Assembly: GCF_026626635.1 (NCBI RefSeq)
Contig: NZ_JAPNKA010000001.1
Coordinates: 868,001 to 932,000, forward strand
Direction of reading: 5' to 3'
Length of the DNA stretch: 64,000 bases
Source of the DNA: Archangium lansingense
Lineage (GTDB): Bacteria > Myxococcota > Myxococcia > Myxococcales > Myxococcaceae
The translations under genes and the position numbers were made by a program. This document shows positions 29,086 to 39,530 of the stretch, piece after piece. The notes under the pieces were generated by a model. That model was given only the letters and a program-made list of their open reading frames with translations. It was not told where the DNA came from and searched no databases. Each line of letters opens with the position of its first letter. The stretch's first letter is position 1.

Positions 29086-32000
29086 CTACAGCAAGCGCCA
29101 GCGCGGACGACGCAGGGCGAAGCCGAGCGCCGCCAGCAGCAGCAGGACGGTCGTGGGCGTGCTCCCATCCTGGCCCGCCGCGCAGCCGCAACCCGAGCCG
29201 TTGCCCGGAGGCGTCACCGGCTTGTTGGACACGCGGACGGTGATGGTGTCCGTGCTGCTCAGGCCGCGGGCGTCCGTCACCTGGAGCTGGAACGTGAGCG
29301 CCGTCTCCTCGTCCACCGCGGGCGCGTTGAACGTGGCCCTCGGGCCCGCCAGCGAGAGCGCCACGGTGGGCCCCTCCATCTGGGTCCAGCTGTAGGTCAG
29401 GGCGGTGCTCTCCGGATCCGTCGAGTCCGAGCCGTTGAGCGTCACCTCGTTGCCCTCGACGACACTCTGGTCTTCACCCGCCCGGGCCACCGGCGCCGCG
29501 TTGGGCACGTCCCGGACGAGCACCGTCACCGTCACCGGTTCGCTCGCCGCCTCCCCATCACTCGCGACGAGCTGGAAGGTCAGCTCCGTATCCGAGTCCA
29601 CCTGGGGCGCGGTGAAGGAGGGCGAGGCCGAAGCGCTGTCGCTCAGCGTCACCGTGGGGCTGCCCACCTGCGTCCACGTGTAGACGAGCGTGGTTCCCTC
29701 ATCCACATCCGTGGCGCTCCCCATGAGCGTCACGCTCGCTCCCTCGTCCACCGCGGTCACCGGCGCTACGCTGGCCACCGGCGCGTGGTTGACGTTGTTC
29801 ACTCGCACCGTGACGGTGAACGGGGCGCTCTGGTCCGTACCGTCGCTGGCCACCACCTGGAAGGTGAGCTCGACGGTCTCCCTCACCTCGGGAGCGATGA
29901 AGCGGGCCTGGGCCGTCGTGGCGCCCTCCAGGACAACGGCGGGCGTGCCCACCTGCGTCCACTGGTAGCTCACGGCGTCCTCGTCGGCGTCCGTGCCCGA
30001 GGCCACCAGGGTCACCGTGTCCTTCTCGAGAACCTCCAGCACCGGCGTGGCTTCCACCGTGGGAGCACGATTGCCATTGGAGATGTCGCGCACCCGCACC
30101 GTCACCACGGACGGTGCGCTCGTGTTCACCCCATCGCGCACCCGCAGCTCGAACTGGAAGTCCGTGTCCTGCGTCACCTCGGGCGCGAGGAAGGTGGGGT
30201 TGGGTGCCCTCGCATCGCTCAGCGTCACCGGCGTGCCCGTGGCCTGCGTCCACTCATAGGTGAGCGTGCTCCCCTCGGGGTCCGTTCCGCTGCCGGAGAG
30301 CGTCACCTGGCGCCGCTCGTTGACGGTCTGGGCCGGGCCCGCGTTCGCTACCGGCGTCCGGTTGATGCACACGCTCCGGTGAGCCACCAGCGCCGTGAAG
30401 GGCGTGTTCACCACCCCCTCGAGCTGGAGGTCATCCAAGTCCCAGCCCGTGGCGCCCGTGCCGCTGTCCGTGCCGATGTGGAAGCGGATGCGCACCGTCT
30501 TCCCCGCATAGGTCGTGCCGAGGTCGGCGGTGGCCCGCGCGAACGCGGGATAGCCGGGACTCTGGCCTCCATACGCCCTCTTGCCCCCGAGTGGGTTGTC
30601 CCCTGCCGCATCGAGGGTCGCGTTGTAGGTGGGGCTCACGGAGGTGCCGATGTCCACCCAGGTCTGCCCGTCATCCTCGCTCAGCTCGATGATGGCGCCG
30701 TCATAGTGGATGCCCGCGGAGCTCCTCTCGAAGACGTAGCGATGCTGGAACGTGAAGCGGAACGGCGCTGTGTCCGACACCTGGAGGGGCGGCGAGACGA
30801 GCGAGAGGTCCGCGGGCACGTTGTTGTCCGGTCCGCGGAAGAACCAGTTCGCACCTGTCGAATCGAGCTGGCGCGTCCACAGCGGGATGCTCGCCGGGCT
30901 GGCCGCAACGGTCCACGGGTGGTGAGGCGCCTCCACCGTCTCGAGGAGGCTCGTCCCCGGCAGCTCGTCCGTGTTCACCCGGTAGGTCACCGTGTGTAGC
31001 TGGTCTCCGGGCACCAGCTGCTCCTCGTCCCGGTAGGCGATGCGCAGGACGAGGTCGCGCCTGGTGGCGGCCCCCGAGAGCTTCACCGTCAGCTCCGCGG
31101 TGGTGAGTTGGACCGGCTCCGCGGCGGGGAAGGTCACCGTCGCTCCCTCGGGGAAGGAGACGTCCGGGTCATCGCTGGAGAGCGTCATGCTCGTCCGCTC
31201 GAGTCGCGCGGTGCCGCTGTTGCGAAGGGTGACGCGCACGCGCGCGGTCTCGCCCGTGTCGAGCACTCCGTCATCATCACAGGAGGCTGTCGTCCCCGTG
31301 GACTCGAGCAGCTCCACGCTCGCGAGCGCCACGTCCTTGCCGGTGGCGAAGCTCTCCGTCACGCCGACATGGGTCGTCGAGGTGCGGTCAGGCACGACGG
31401 CGCGCGTCCCAGCGCCGCGCCTGGCGAAGGCCTGGGCGAAGAGCAGGAAGTCCCGCGGGTCATTGGCGTAGGCCGCCGCCAACACCGCGTCGCGCGCCTC
31501 CAGGAAGGTGGGGGCATTGGGGGTGAGCTTGAGCGACAGGATGAGGTAGTCCTTCATCCGCTGCTGGGCCTCGGAGAAGGTGAGGCGGCCCGTGTCGCGC
31601 AGCAGCGCCGTGTAGCACTCCCACAGCATCACCGACCACACCTCGCCCGAGTTGTGGACCTCGGCGTTGTTCACTCCCGTCGCGCCGGATTGCACCGGAA
31701 TGCCTGACGGCAGTGGGATCCCATTCTGGATGTGGCGCAGGGTGAGCGGGTTCTTCGTCAGGTCGGTGCTGTAGGGATAGCGCCGGTTGCCCCAGTAGAA
31801 GCCCTGGTTGTTCCCTCCGCTGTTGGCATAGGCGCCGCGCGCGTAGACACCACCGAAGCCGGAGTTGGAGGCCACCTGGTCATCTCCCTCCCGGGCGATC
31901 ATCAGCAGCCCCATGAAGTCGCCCCACCCCTCGCCCATGCTGCGGCCCTGGTTGTTGCTCAGGCCGTTGGCATTCCCAATCAGGCGGTTGGTCAGGTAGT

Positions 32001-33906
32001 GCGCCCACTCGTGGGCGACGATGGTGTTGTCGAGCGCGCCATCACGGTCGGTTGCGTCACGCACGAGCGTCACGCTGGCGGGGGGCGAATCCCGGAGCGC
32101 ATTGCCCATCGCGTAGCTCACCGAGACGACGGGGATGGTGATGGTGGAGTCCCGTCCCGTGACGACGAAGCTCGCTCCTCCCGACACATTGTTTGCGATG
32201 ATGACACCGACCGCGCCCGCGGCCTGGGCGTTGGCGGCCTTGAGGGCGAAGTCACAGCGGGGCCGGTCCACCAGGACGAACTTCCCGCTCACGGCGGCGG
32301 CATTGGTGAGCGGCTCGCACGCATCGTTCACGGTGCCGCCGTCGGAGGCAGCGACGCCATCCTCGGCGATCACGACAGGCGCGGGGACCTCGTACTGCTG
32401 CGGTCCGAAGGTGGCGACCCCGACGGCCCAAGTGCCCTCGAGGGCATGGGTCGGGGGGACGATCATCACCCGGCGCCCTCGCGTGTCATAGAGGTACATC
32501 TGCATGCGGGGGCGGCCACCGTCGGCCGGCGTGGACATGTTCGCGTTGTTGCGTCCCGAGCTGTCCTGGGCCTCGGCGCGCAGGCTGTCCGCCTCGACTC
32601 CGCCTCGCCCGTAGTTGTCGTGCTGGGCGTTGCCCGCCGCCTCGTCGAAGCCGGAGTCGTAGAACCAGTCGTGCAGGAAGTTGGTCACGAAGAAGAGCTG
32701 CGTCACCGCGCTCATCTGCTGAGTGTCCGTGACGCTCGGAGCCAGGAACAGGTCATAGGCATGGCTGAAGGTCCCGGGCGCGGAGATGCTGGCGCGCAGG
32801 TCGGCGCCATCGGTGAAGCCGTCCGGCGCGACGGCGTCGGTATAGGCCTCTACGTTGTTGCCTCGGGTCTCCAGGGCGCCCGCGGGCAGCCACGGGTCGT
32901 TGCGGCTGAAGGGCACGTTGCTCAACGTCACCAGGTTGGGCGCAACGAAGGGCGCCTGGTAGCCGTCCGGGAGTCCGGTGGGGTGGGGCGTGGGCGCCGT
33001 GCCCTGGGGTCCGTCATAGGGAATGTGCGGGCTCTGCGCGTCCGCCCAGACGCGGTAGGTGTAGCTCTCCTGCGCGGTGAGATCGTTGCGGAAGAGCAGC
33101 AGGCCATCCTCCGCGGAGATGACGTAGGCGTAGAGCTCGGCCTCCGTTCCGTCGGCGGGCGAGGTGTCGAGCTCCACGTAGTACGCGGGCACCAGCGCGC
33201 CCGGCAGCGGGAAGAAGACCTGTTTGACGCGCGCGGGCGAGGCGAACACCGTCCGGCGCGGCCCGGGGCTGAGCTCATAGTGACTGTAGCGCCCGTTGAT
33301 GCGCCCGGTGGGCAGCAGGCTGTCGGTGGGGAGGTTCTCGCCGTGCAGGTCCCTCCAGGCGAGCGCGATGGCCTCGCGAGGGCCGAGCGTGAAGCGCAGG
33401 CGTCCGCCCGAGAAGCGCGGCTCGGAGGCCGACGGGCTCAGGTAGCCGGATGCGGAGATGAGCTGGTTGTCCGCGTCCATCAGCACCTTGAGGGACTGGC
33501 GGAAGACCTCGATGCCGTCCACCTCCTGCTCGAAGGTGACGAGGCTCGCGCCCGAGCGGGTGCGGTGCACGTCCCTCACCGGGATGTGCGCCGAGTCGGT
33601 GCGGGCCAGCCGGTACAGCCCGGCCTGCTCACCGAGGTATGCGCGCGCGGCCTGTTCGGGTGGCAGCGGCCGGACAGCACGGGCCCCCGTCGAAGGGCGC
33701 ACGCCCCAGACGAAAGTGGGAACTCCGAGACGGGGCTCCTCGTGCACGACGTGGAGGCCCCGGGCCCTATCTCGGGCCCCTGGCTCATCCAGCGAAGGGG
33801 TGATGCTCGTGAAGGCATCCACCGGGGGAAGTTCTTTGGCGGCGGCGGCGGGACGGGCCGTCAGCGCCAGGGCAAGACTCACCAAAGCGGCGACACATCG
33901 ATTCAA
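29086..33906 (-). CDS. M36 (fungalysin) metalloprotease with PA, PKD repeats and MYXO-CTERM
   Basis: The 1606-residue secreted protease has a signal peptide and an FTP-type propeptide (about 85-170). The M36 catalytic domain has zinc motif HEWAH (His632-His636) and the third ligand in EGWGDF (about 659). A PA domain is inserted before it (about 500-620, VDRPRCDFALKAANAQAAG). After the protease come a jelly-roll/MAM-like region, four PKD/Ig-like repeats, and the MYXO-CTERM tail (GCGCAAGQDGS, hydrophobic stretch, RRPRWRLL). It is probably autoprocessed and surface-anchored, acting on prey or matrix proteins. The start at 33906 gives the signal peptide directly. Confidence 0.94.
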   Translation of the reverse strand: MNRCVAALVSLALALTARPAAAAKELPPVDAFTSITPSLDEPGARDRARGLHVVHEEPRLGVPTFVWGVRPSTGARAVRPLPPEQAARAYLGEQAGLYRLARTDSAHIPVRDVHRTRSGASLVTFEQEVDGIEVFRQSLKVLMDADNQLISASGYLSPSASEPRFSGGRLRFTLGPREAIALAWRDLHGENLPTDSLLPTGRINGRYSHYELSPGPRRTVFASPARVKQVFFPLPGALVPAYYVELDTSPADGTEAELYAYVISAEDGLLLFRNDLTAQESYTYRVWADAQSPHIPYDGPQGTAPTPHPTGLPDGYQAPFVAPNLVTLSNVPFSRNDPWLPAGALETRGNNVEAYTDAVAPDGFTDGADLRASISAPGTFSHAYDLFLAPSVTDTQQMSAVTQLFFVTNFLHDWFYDSGFDEAAGNAQHDNYGRGGVEADSLRAEAQDSSGRNNANMSTPADGGRPRMQMYLYDTRGRRVMIVPPTHALEGTWAVGVATFGPQQYEVPAPVVIAEDGVAASDGGTVNDACEPLTNAAAVSGKFVLVDRPRCDFALKAANAQAAGAVGVIIANNVSGGASFVVTGRDSTITIPVVSVSYAMGNALRDSPPASVTLVRDATDRDGALDNTIVAHEWAHYLTNRLIGNANGLSNNQGRSMGEGWGDFMGLLMIAREGDDQVASNSGFGGVYARGAYANSGGNNQGFYWGNRRYPYSTDLTKNPLTLRHIQNGIPLPSGIPVQSGATGVNNAEVHNSGEVWSVMLWECYTALLRDTGRLTFSEAQQRMKDYLILSLKLTPNAPTFLEARDAVLAAAYANDPRDFLLFAQAFARRGAGTRAVVPDRTSTTHVGVTESFATGKDVALASVELLESTGTTASCDDDGVLDTGETARVRVTLRNSGTARLERTSMTLSSDDPDVSFPEGATVTFPAAEPVQLTTAELTVKLSGAATRRDLVLRIAYRDEEQLVPGDQLHTVTYRVNTDELPGTSLLETVEAPHHPWTVAASPASIPLWTRQLDSTGANWFFRGPDNNVPADLSLVSPPLQVSDTAPFRFTFQHRYVFERSSAGIHYDGAIIELSEDDGQTWVDIGTSVSPTYNATLDAAGDNPLGGKRAYGGQSPGYPAFARATADLGTTYAGKTVRIRFHIGTDSGTGATGWDLDDLQLEGVVNTPFTALVAHRSVCINRTPVANAGPAQTVNERRQVTLSGSGTDPEGSTLTYEWTQATGTPVTLSDARAPNPTFLAPEVTQDTDFQFELRVRDGVNTSAPSVVTVRVRDISNGNRAPTVEATPVLEVLEKDTVTLVASGTDADEDAVSYQWTQVGTPAVVLEGATTAQARFIAPEVRETVELTFQVVASDGTDQSAPFTVTVRVNNVNHAPVASVAPVTAVDEGASVTLMGSATDVDEGTTLVYTWTQVGSPTVTLSDSASASPSFTAPQVDSDTELTFQLVASDGEAASEPVTVTVLVRDVPNAAPVARAGEDQSVVEGNEVTLNGSDSTDPESTALTYSWTQMEGPTVALSLAGPRATFNAPAVDEETALTFQLQVTDARGLSSTDTITVRVSNKPVTPPGNGSGCGCAAGQDGSTPTTVLLLLAALGFALRRPRWRLL

Positions 33907-33967
33907 AGTACAGACTCCAGGGTTCAGTGAATGAGCCCCGGACTCTAGTCTGTCTCGCCGCCAGACT

Positions 33968-34951
33968 TCACATGTGGGATTGGCGCTGACGGCGGACGAT
34001 GGCGCACCGGAGGATGTGCTCGGCGAAGCCCTTGTGCCCGATCGGGTCGTGCTTCAGGATCATGTCCGCGCTTCCCTCCTGGCTCGGCGGATAGAAGATT
34101 CCGCAGTTGGTGTTGATCTCCAGGAACCAGGGCTCTCCTCGCGCGTCTACCCGGAAGTCGCAGCGGGAGTAGCTCACCCCCTGGATGCCGACGAACACCC
34201 GGCGAGTCAGCTCCTGGAGCCGTGCGGCCAGGACCATGTCCTTGCAGGGCTGCCAGCCAATTCCCTCGTAGGACTGCCACTTCAGCTCGAAGTGTTTGAA
34301 CGTCTCGCCCGGTGGAAAGACACAGGCGACCGGCGTGAATACCAGCGGAGTCCCGGGTTCTTCCGGGTTCTCCGCCACGAGCACGGTGTACTCTTCCCCT
34401 TCGATGAACTCCTCGAGCAGCGCCCGGCCGGCCTGGGCGATCATCTGGCGGGCCTGCGCCATGAGCTGACCGGGCTCCCGGACGCACGAGGCCTGGGTCA
34501 TGCCGAGGCTGCCGCAACCATCGAAGTGCTTGACGATGAGCGGGAAACGGAGCGTCCGGGCTGCCCGCTCGATGTCCTCATCGGATTGGGCGAAGACAAA
34601 GGCAGGCGTGGCGACACCCAGCTCGGCTGCGGCCTGCTTCATCTGCTCCTTCGTGAGTGTGTAGAGCCGCGAGCTCGTACCGGTGAAGGGCAGCCCGAGC
34701 CGCTCGAGCTCCTCCACCACCTCCACGCCCGCGACGCCCTCGTACCAACTCCCGTCGCAGAGATTGAGGAAGACGTCGTAGCCCTTCCCGGCCAGTTCCT
34801 GGAGCTGGGCCGCCGCACTGCCCTTGCGCACCAGGACGGTGTCTACCTCGTGCCCCTGCAGCCAGCGCTCCGGATTGAGCGTTGGATCCAACCCCGTGAG
34901 TGGCGAGGCGCCCTCTTCATCGTAGGGGGAGAGCAGTACACAGATGCGCAT
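33968..34951 (-). CDS. ATP-grasp protein, D-Ala-D-Ala-ligase-like
   Basis: The 327-residue ATP-grasp protein has a preATP N-terminal domain, ATP-binding FPLIVKHFDGCGSLGM, EEFIEGEEYTVLV, and the metal/phosphate site YSRCDFRVDARGEPWFLEINTN split over two strands. This resembles D-alanine-D-alanine ligases, but it is genetically linked to a SET protein (7-bp gap) and not to cell-wall genes. It may join a carboxylate to an amine on an unknown small molecule or peptide. Substrate not predictable from sequence. Confidence 0.85.
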   Translation of the reverse strand: MRICVLLSPYDEEGASPLTGLDPTLNPERWLQGHEVDTVLVRKGSAAAQLQELAGKGYDVFLNLCDGSWYEGVAGVEVVEELERLGLPFTGTSSRLYTLTKEQMKQAAAELGVATPAFVFAQSDEDIERAARTLRFPLIVKHFDGCGSLGMTQASCVREPGQLMAQARQMIAQAGRALLEEFIEGEEYTVLVAENPEEPGTPLVFTPVACVFPPGETFKHFELKWQSYEGIGWQPCKDMVLAARLQELTRRVFVGIQGVSYSRCDFRVDARGEPWFLEINTNCGIFYPPSQEGSADMILKHDPIGHKGFAEHILRCAIVRRQRQSHM

Positions 34952-34958
34952 GGGCCTC

Positions 34959-35480
34959 TCAGGCTGCTGAACGGAGCTTGCGGAGCCGCTCGTTGATGAA
35001 CGGCGAGAAGTGATAGCGGTAGCGCTCGAACAACTCGGGCCGGCGCCAGTCCTCGCTGTCGATCCACTTCCGGCACAGCCTCGTGCCGCAGTGGCAGGGG
35101 CGCCGCTCCCAATCGGAATCGAGATACATCGCGTAGTCGACCGTCAGCTCGTCACCCGGGGCGAGCGCACGGCGGGCCGCGAGGGTCACCTCGTCCAGCA
35201 TCCACACGGCCGGGTCACAGGAGTGGTTGATGTAGTCATCCACCGAGGCACCGTGCTCGGCCGTATGCCCCAGGAAGAGCTCCTCGCTGATGGCGGCGTA
35301 GCTGTGCTGGAGGGCCTCCCCGGCGTCGATGTTCTCCTGCCGGAAGAGCGTGCCGCCCCAGATGATGAGCGTCTCGCCCTCGGCGATGGGCGCGGTGACG
35401 AAGATGCCTCGGCCGTGAATGGGTGACGAGCGCGCTTCCAGGCGAGCGTCTATCCACGAGGCCTTCAGATATTCCTTCAC
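34959..35480 (-). CDS. SET-domain methyltransferase-like protein
   Basis: The 173-residue protein is essentially a SET domain with post-SET: SPIHGRGIFVTAPIAEGE at the start, DDYINHSCDP (the NHSC motif), DELTVDYAMY (catalytic Tyr region), and a post-SET CxCGTRLCR cluster likely to bind zinc with a third Cys. Such proteins transfer methyl from SAM to lysine. It forms a two-gene operon with the downstream ATP-grasp gene. Target unknown. Confidence 0.87.
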   Translation of the reverse strand: MKEYLKASWIDARLEARSSPIHGRGIFVTAPIAEGETLIIWGGTLFRQENIDAGEALQHSYAAISEELFLGHTAEHGASVDDYINHSCDPAVWMLDEVTLAARRALAPGDELTVDYAMYLDSDWERRPCHCGTRLCRKWIDSEDWRRPELFERYRYHFSPFINERLRKLRSAA

Positions 35481-35604
35481 GTGCGCTGACTCCTCATTTC
35501 ACCGGGTCACCAGTGCATGGGCACGTTAACAGGAAAGCCGCAGTGGCACCCGCAAACGGGATGCCGTGTTTCAGGCCTCCGCGCAGGCGCCAAGGAGAAG
35601 TGCC

Positions 35605-36411
35605 TCACAGCAGGGAAGCCACCGCCTCGACGACTTGCGGCCACTCCTTCGCGCGCGGGTCGATGACCTCGAAGTGCTCCGCGCCCGGCAGGCTCACGAG
35701 CTTCACGCTGTCCCCGAGCTTCGTGGCGCGTGCGTGGTACTCGGTGCTCAGGCTGAGCGGGACGATGGTGTCCTCTGCACCGTGCACCAGCACCTGCTTC
35801 ACCCCGAGCGGCAGCAGCGCGGCGGGAGAGGCAAGCTCGTAGCGCTCGGGGACCTGCGCGGGCGTGCCGCCGAGAAAGGACTCGACGATGCCGTCGCTCA
35901 GCCGGAGCTCGAAGGCGCGCTCCAGGTCCACTACGCCTGCCAGCGACACCACGCCTTTGGGGACGAGGGGCTTCTCGGTGTACAGCGACTGCCCCGGCTT
36001 CAGCCGTCCGCGCCCCGCGAGCCACACCGCCAGGTGTCCTCCGGCCGAGTGCCCCAGGAGGACCACGCGCTCCAGGTCCAACGGGTAGCGTGTGGCCAGC
36101 GTGCGCAGGTAGTCCGTCCCCCGGGCCACGTCTTCGAAGGTGCCCGTCCAGCCGCCGTCTGGGTGGCCCACGCGCCGGTACTCGAGGCTCCAGGTGGCAT
36201 AGCCCCGCTTCGTGAGGTCCGCGCACAGGTGGCCCACGTGCTCCAGGTCGTACCGGGCCTTCCAGAAGCCACCGTGCACCACCACCACCACCGGGTGCGG
36301 CCCCTCGCCCCGAGGCAGGCGCAGATCTCCGAACTGGTGGGTGACGTCTCCGTAGGGAATCCGTGCGTCCGCGGACGGAGCGGGGGTTTCGAGCATCCAG
36401 GGCAGGCTCAT
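35605..36411 (-). CDS. Alpha/beta hydrolase, esterase/formamidase-like
   Basis: The 268-residue hydrolase has the oxyanion motif VVHGGFWK, nucleophile Ser in LLGHSAGGHLA, Asp in HGAEDTIVP, and His in GAEHFEVID. HGGxW plus GHSAGGHL is the arrangement of the arylformamidase/kynurenine formamidase branch as well as of general esterases. The kynurenine operon here lacks a formamidase, so this is a candidate, though it is 16 kb away and stands alone. General carboxylesterase is equally possible. Confidence 0.85.
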   Translation of the reverse strand: MSLPWMLETPAPSADARIPYGDVTHQFGDLRLPRGEGPHPVVVVVHGGFWKARYDLEHVGHLCADLTKRGYATWSLEYRRVGHPDGGWTGTFEDVARGTDYLRTLATRYPLDLERVVLLGHSAGGHLAVWLAGRGRLKPGQSLYTEKPLVPKGVVSLAGVVDLERAFELRLSDGIVESFLGGTPAQVPERYELASPAALLPLGVKQVLVHGAEDTIVPLSLSTEYHARATKLGDSVKLVSLPGAEHFEVIDPRAKEWPQVVEAVASLL

Positions 36412-36459
36412 GGAGGGCGATGATGAGGCGGAGCCGGCGCACGTATCAAGCAGGCGGCC

Positions 36460-37677
36460 TCAGCGAGGGATGACCACCCGGACCTCGATGCGCACCGGGT
36501 GAGCGGGCGAGGAGCCTTGGACTCGGGCACACAGCGAGCCCAGTAGCTCCACGCCTACGCCTGGTTTCAGCCGCCAGGTGTCGTCACCCTCCCCGAAGCC
36601 CTCTCCGTTAACGAGCACCCGGGCGAGCCCTGGCGACGGGGGGAATTGGTCATGGGCGAGCTCAATGAGACACGGGTTTCCCTCGAAGCGCTCGCTGATC
36701 TGCCGCAGGGCGGTGGCGAGCTCGTCCTGGTTGGCCGCCTGGTAATAGCGGCGCTGGCAGAGCCCGAGGCGCGTGTCGCAAGCGTCCCCCGTGCCGCAGT
36801 CGGCGTCCGCCTGGCACTTGCGCGCGAAGCCGCCGGCCTCGGCCATGGCGTTGAGGACCGCCGGCCCGTCTCCCGAGGCCGTGTCCGCGCCGAAGCCGAT
36901 GACGATGGTCTGGATGTCCCTGCCACGCAGCGTCCTCACCGCACTCACCGAGCCGTCCTGGTCCAGGCAGCCCAGCCACTCGTAAGGGTCCGTGCACTCG
37001 CCCTTGTTGCACCGGCACGACAGGGAGGTGTTGTTCTCGTTGCAGTTGGGCAGACCGTCGGTGAGCAGCAGGACGAAGTCGCTTCGCTCGTCCGTCTGGA
37101 GTTGCGGCTGCGAACCTACGTACAGGAGGCTCGCGCCCGTGGGCGTGCCTCCCTCAGGTCCTCCCCGCGTGTGGTTGGGAATCTTGTGCAGCTCGGCTTT
37201 GACCGCCTCGGCGTGGGTTTGCAGGGCCTCAGTGTTGTCATCGGCGGGCAGGTCCAGGGTGAGAGAGTCCGTGCCGCCGCACTGCTCGCCGAGGACGAGC
37301 TGCTTGCCCGGATAGAGGGCGAGGCCGATTCGCGCGAACGCGCCGTTGGCGCCCAGGAAGGAGCTCATCGCCCCCTGGAGGGCGCTCCAGCGCGTGGGGC
37401 AGCCCGCGGGACACCCCTCGCCGAGGCAGAGCACGCCCGAGGTGGGCGAGCGGCAGATGGGGTTGGCCGAGTTCATCGGCTCGAGCATCGAGCCGGATGT
37501 GTCCACGAGCAGCATCAGGTTGGGTGTGTTGCCCCGGGCGGCGATTGTCTTCTCGATCGAGGGCACGGAGAGGGCGGTGGGGGGAACGGGCTCGAAGTCG
37601 TATGTCTGACAACCGGCGAGCGCGGCACAGGCGAGGAGGGGCGCGAGGGCTGCGGAGGTGTGCAACCGGGTGGGCAT
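36460..37677 (-). CDS. cglB: CglB-like gliding motility lipoprotein with VWA domain
   Basis: The 405-residue lipoprotein has lipobox LAGC (Cys23) followed by QTYDFEPV, the N terminus I recall for Myxococcus CglB, then a von Willebrand A domain with MIDAS start LLVDTSGSM (Asp59). It is unusually rich in cysteines ([33 protein letters not shown]), which fits an outer-surface protein stabilised by disulfides. CglB is the outer-membrane adhesin of the A-motility focal-adhesion complex. The ATG at 37677 follows AGGAGC. It could be a paralogue rather than the main CglB; no other motility genes adjoin. Confidence 0.78.
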   Translation of the reverse strand: MPTRLHTSAALAPLLACAALAGCQTYDFEPVPPTALSVPSIEKTIAARGNTPNLMLLVDTSGSMLEPMNSANPICRSPTSGVLCLGEGCPAGCPTRWSALQGAMSSFLGANGAFARIGLALYPGKQLVLGEQCGGTDSLTLDLPADDNTEALQTHAEAVKAELHKIPNHTRGGPEGGTPTGASLLYVGSQPQLQTDERSDFVLLLTDGLPNCNENNTSLSCRCNKGECTDPYEWLGCLDQDGSVSAVRTLRGRDIQTIVIGFGADTASGDGPAVLNAMAEAGGFARKCQADADCGTGDACDTRLGLCQRRYYQAANQDELATALRQISERFEGNPCLIELAHDQFPPSPGLARVLVNGEGFGEGDDTWRLKPGVGVELLGSLCARVQGSSPAHPVRIEVRVVIPR

Positions 37678-37908
37678 GAGTGCTCCTGGGGTGGGGCGCG
37701 GCAGCGGCTGGTGGACGAGAGAGCGCACTCGGAAGGGGCAGGGCCTCGGACGGGAGTGCAGATTGCGAGGCGCTCAACGCTAGGGGCGCCCGGGTGTTCA
37801 GTGTCAGGCCCCGGGCGTGGCACGCATCAAACCCATTCCCCCGTACGGGGACAAGGCGGTAGGAACGGGCGGAACGAAACCTGGGATTCGAAGCCGAGGG
37901 GAACTGCG

Positions 37909-39498
37909 ATGACCGAGCGCCAGCTGTGGGAGCGTTACAAGAAGTATCTGTGTGGGGTGGAATCGGTGGGGCTGTCGCTTGACGTGTCGCGGATGAACTT
38001 CTCTGACGACTTCCTCGTGCGGATGCGCGGGCCCATGGAGAAGGCCTTTGATGCGATGGCCGCGCTGGAGAAGGGCGCCATCTCCAATCCCGATGAGAAG
38101 CGGATGGTGGGGCATTACTGGCTGCGCGCCCCCGAGCTGGCTCCCGAGCCGGGTCTCGCGAAGGAGATTCGGGACACGGTGGCGGCCGTCCGCGCCTTCT
38201 CGGACGATGTGCATGCCGGCCGCGTGAAGCCGCCGAAGGCGAATCGCTTCACCCGGGTGCTGCTGGTGGGCATCGGCGGCTCGGCGCTCGGGCCGCAGCT
38301 CGTGGCGGATGCGCTCGGTAACGCGGCGGACCCGATGCAGGTGTTCTTCTTCGACAACACCGACCCGGATGGCTTCGACCGCGTGGTGGCACAGCTCGGC
38401 GACAAGCTCTCCGAGACGCTCACCGTGGTCATCAGCAAGTCCGGCGGCACGAAGGAGACGCGCAACGGCATGGTGGAGGCCGAGCGCGCGTACCAGCAGA
38501 AGGGGCTCGACTTCGGCAAGCACGCGGTGGCGGTGACGGGCGAGGGCAGTGAGCTGGACCGCTCCGCGAAGAAGGGCAACTGGCTGCGGACGTTCCCCAT
38601 GTGGGACTGGGTCGGCGGGCGCACCTCGGTGCTGTCAGCGGTGGGCCTGCTGCCGGCGAGGCTGCAGGGGCTGGACATCGACGGGATGCTGGCGGGCGCG
38701 CGGGACATGGACGTGGCGACGCGCGAGCGCAACATGCTGCGCAACCCGGCCGCGCTGATGGCGCTCATGTGGTTCCACGCGGGCAACGGGCGCGGCCAGA
38801 AGGACCTGGTCATCCTCCCGTACAAGGACCGCCTGCTGCTGCTCTCCCGCTACCTCCAGCAGTTGGTGATGGAGTCGCTGGGCAAGGAGAAGGACCTGGA
38901 CGGCAAGGTGGTGAACCAGGGCCTCGCCGTCTACGGCAACAAGGGCTCCACGGACCAGCACGCGTACGTGCAGCAGCTCCGCGAGGGGGTGAACAACTTC
39001 TTCGCCACCTTCGTGGAGGTGCTGAAGGACCGCGAGGGGACGTCCATGCGCGTGGAGGAGGACATCACCAGCGGCGACTACCTGCTGGGGTTCCTCTTGG
39101 GCTCGCGGCGGGCGCTCTTCGAGAAGGGCCGCGAGTCCATGACGCTCACGGTGCCGGACGTGAGCGCGCGGACGCTGGGCGCCCTCATCGCGCTCTATGA
39201 GCGGGCGGTGGGCTTGTACGCGTCGCTGGTGAACATCAACGCGTACCACCAGCCGGGCGTGGAGGCGGGGAAGAAGGCGGCCGGTGCGGTGCTGGAGCTG
39301 CAGCGCAAGGTGCTGGCCAGGCTGCGCGGGGACAAGGCGAAGGGCCACACCGCGGAGGAGCTGGCCGCGGCGGTGGGCACGCCGGACGAGGTGGAGACGG
39401 TGTTCAAGGTGCTGGAGCACCTGGCCGCCAACGCGGACCAGGGCGTGAAGCGCGAGCCGGGCGCGAGCCGTTTCGACACGCGCTTCCGGGCGGGCTGA
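37909..39498 (+). CDS. pgi: Glucose-6-phosphate isomerase
   Basis: The 529-residue protein has two SIS domains: [56 protein letters not shown], and in the C-terminal half [14 protein letters not shown] (catalytic His region) and the Lys region [16 protein letters not shown]. It interconverts glucose-6-phosphate and fructose-6-phosphate. The ATG at 37909 follows GAGGGGAAC; the long upstream extension of this frame is antisense to cglB and not coding. The last 53 bp and 5 bp beyond the stop are repeated at 42038-42095. Confidence 0.95.
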   Translation: MTERQLWERYKKYLCGVESVGLSLDVSRMNFSDDFLVRMRGPMEKAFDAMAALEKGAISNPDEKRMVGHYWLRAPELAPEPGLAKEIRDTVAAVRAFSDDVHAGRVKPPKANRFTRVLLVGIGGSALGPQLVADALGNAADPMQVFFFDNTDPDGFDRVVAQLGDKLSETLTVVISKSGGTKETRNGMVEAERAYQQKGLDFGKHAVAVTGEGSELDRSAKKGNWLRTFPMWDWVGGRTSVLSAVGLLPARLQGLDIDGMLAGARDMDVATRERNMLRNPAALMALMWFHAGNGRGQKDLVILPYKDRLLLLSRYLQQLVMESLGKEKDLDGKVVNQGLAVYGNKGSTDQHAYVQQLREGVNNFFATFVEVLKDREGTSMRVEEDITSGDYLLGFLLGSRRALFEKGRESMTLTVPDVSARTLGALIALYERAVGLYASLVNINAYHQPGVEAGKKAAGAVLELQRKVLARLRGDKAKGHTAEELAAAVGTPDEVETVFKVLEHLAANADQGVKREPGASRFDTRFRAG

Positions 39499-39503
39499 GC
39501 CGA
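39446..39503. repeat. 58-bp direct repeat, pgi 3' end (copy 1)
   Basis: Identical over all 58 bases to 42038-42095. This copy is the authentic end of pgi; the other is a displaced fragment on the far side of the toxin cassette. Confidence 0.95.
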
Positions 39504-39530
39504 GAAGCCTCCTCTCCTTTGGGGACAGGG

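Noticed and set aside
31732..33930. Plus-strand open frame of 732 codons opposite the M36 protease, and similar ones at 28858-30999 and 44668-47118
   Set aside because: Each mirrors a repeat-rich or conserved gene on the other strand and has low-complexity, non-protein-like sequence.
35605..36411. Firm assignment as kynurenine formamidase
   Set aside because: HGGFW and GHSAGG occur in many esterases; distance from the kynurenine operon leaves this only as a hypothesis.
36646..37908. A 421-codon N-terminal extension of glucose-6-phosphate isomerase
   Set aside because: It lies antisense to the CglB-like gene and the standard N terminus with ribosome site begins at 37909.
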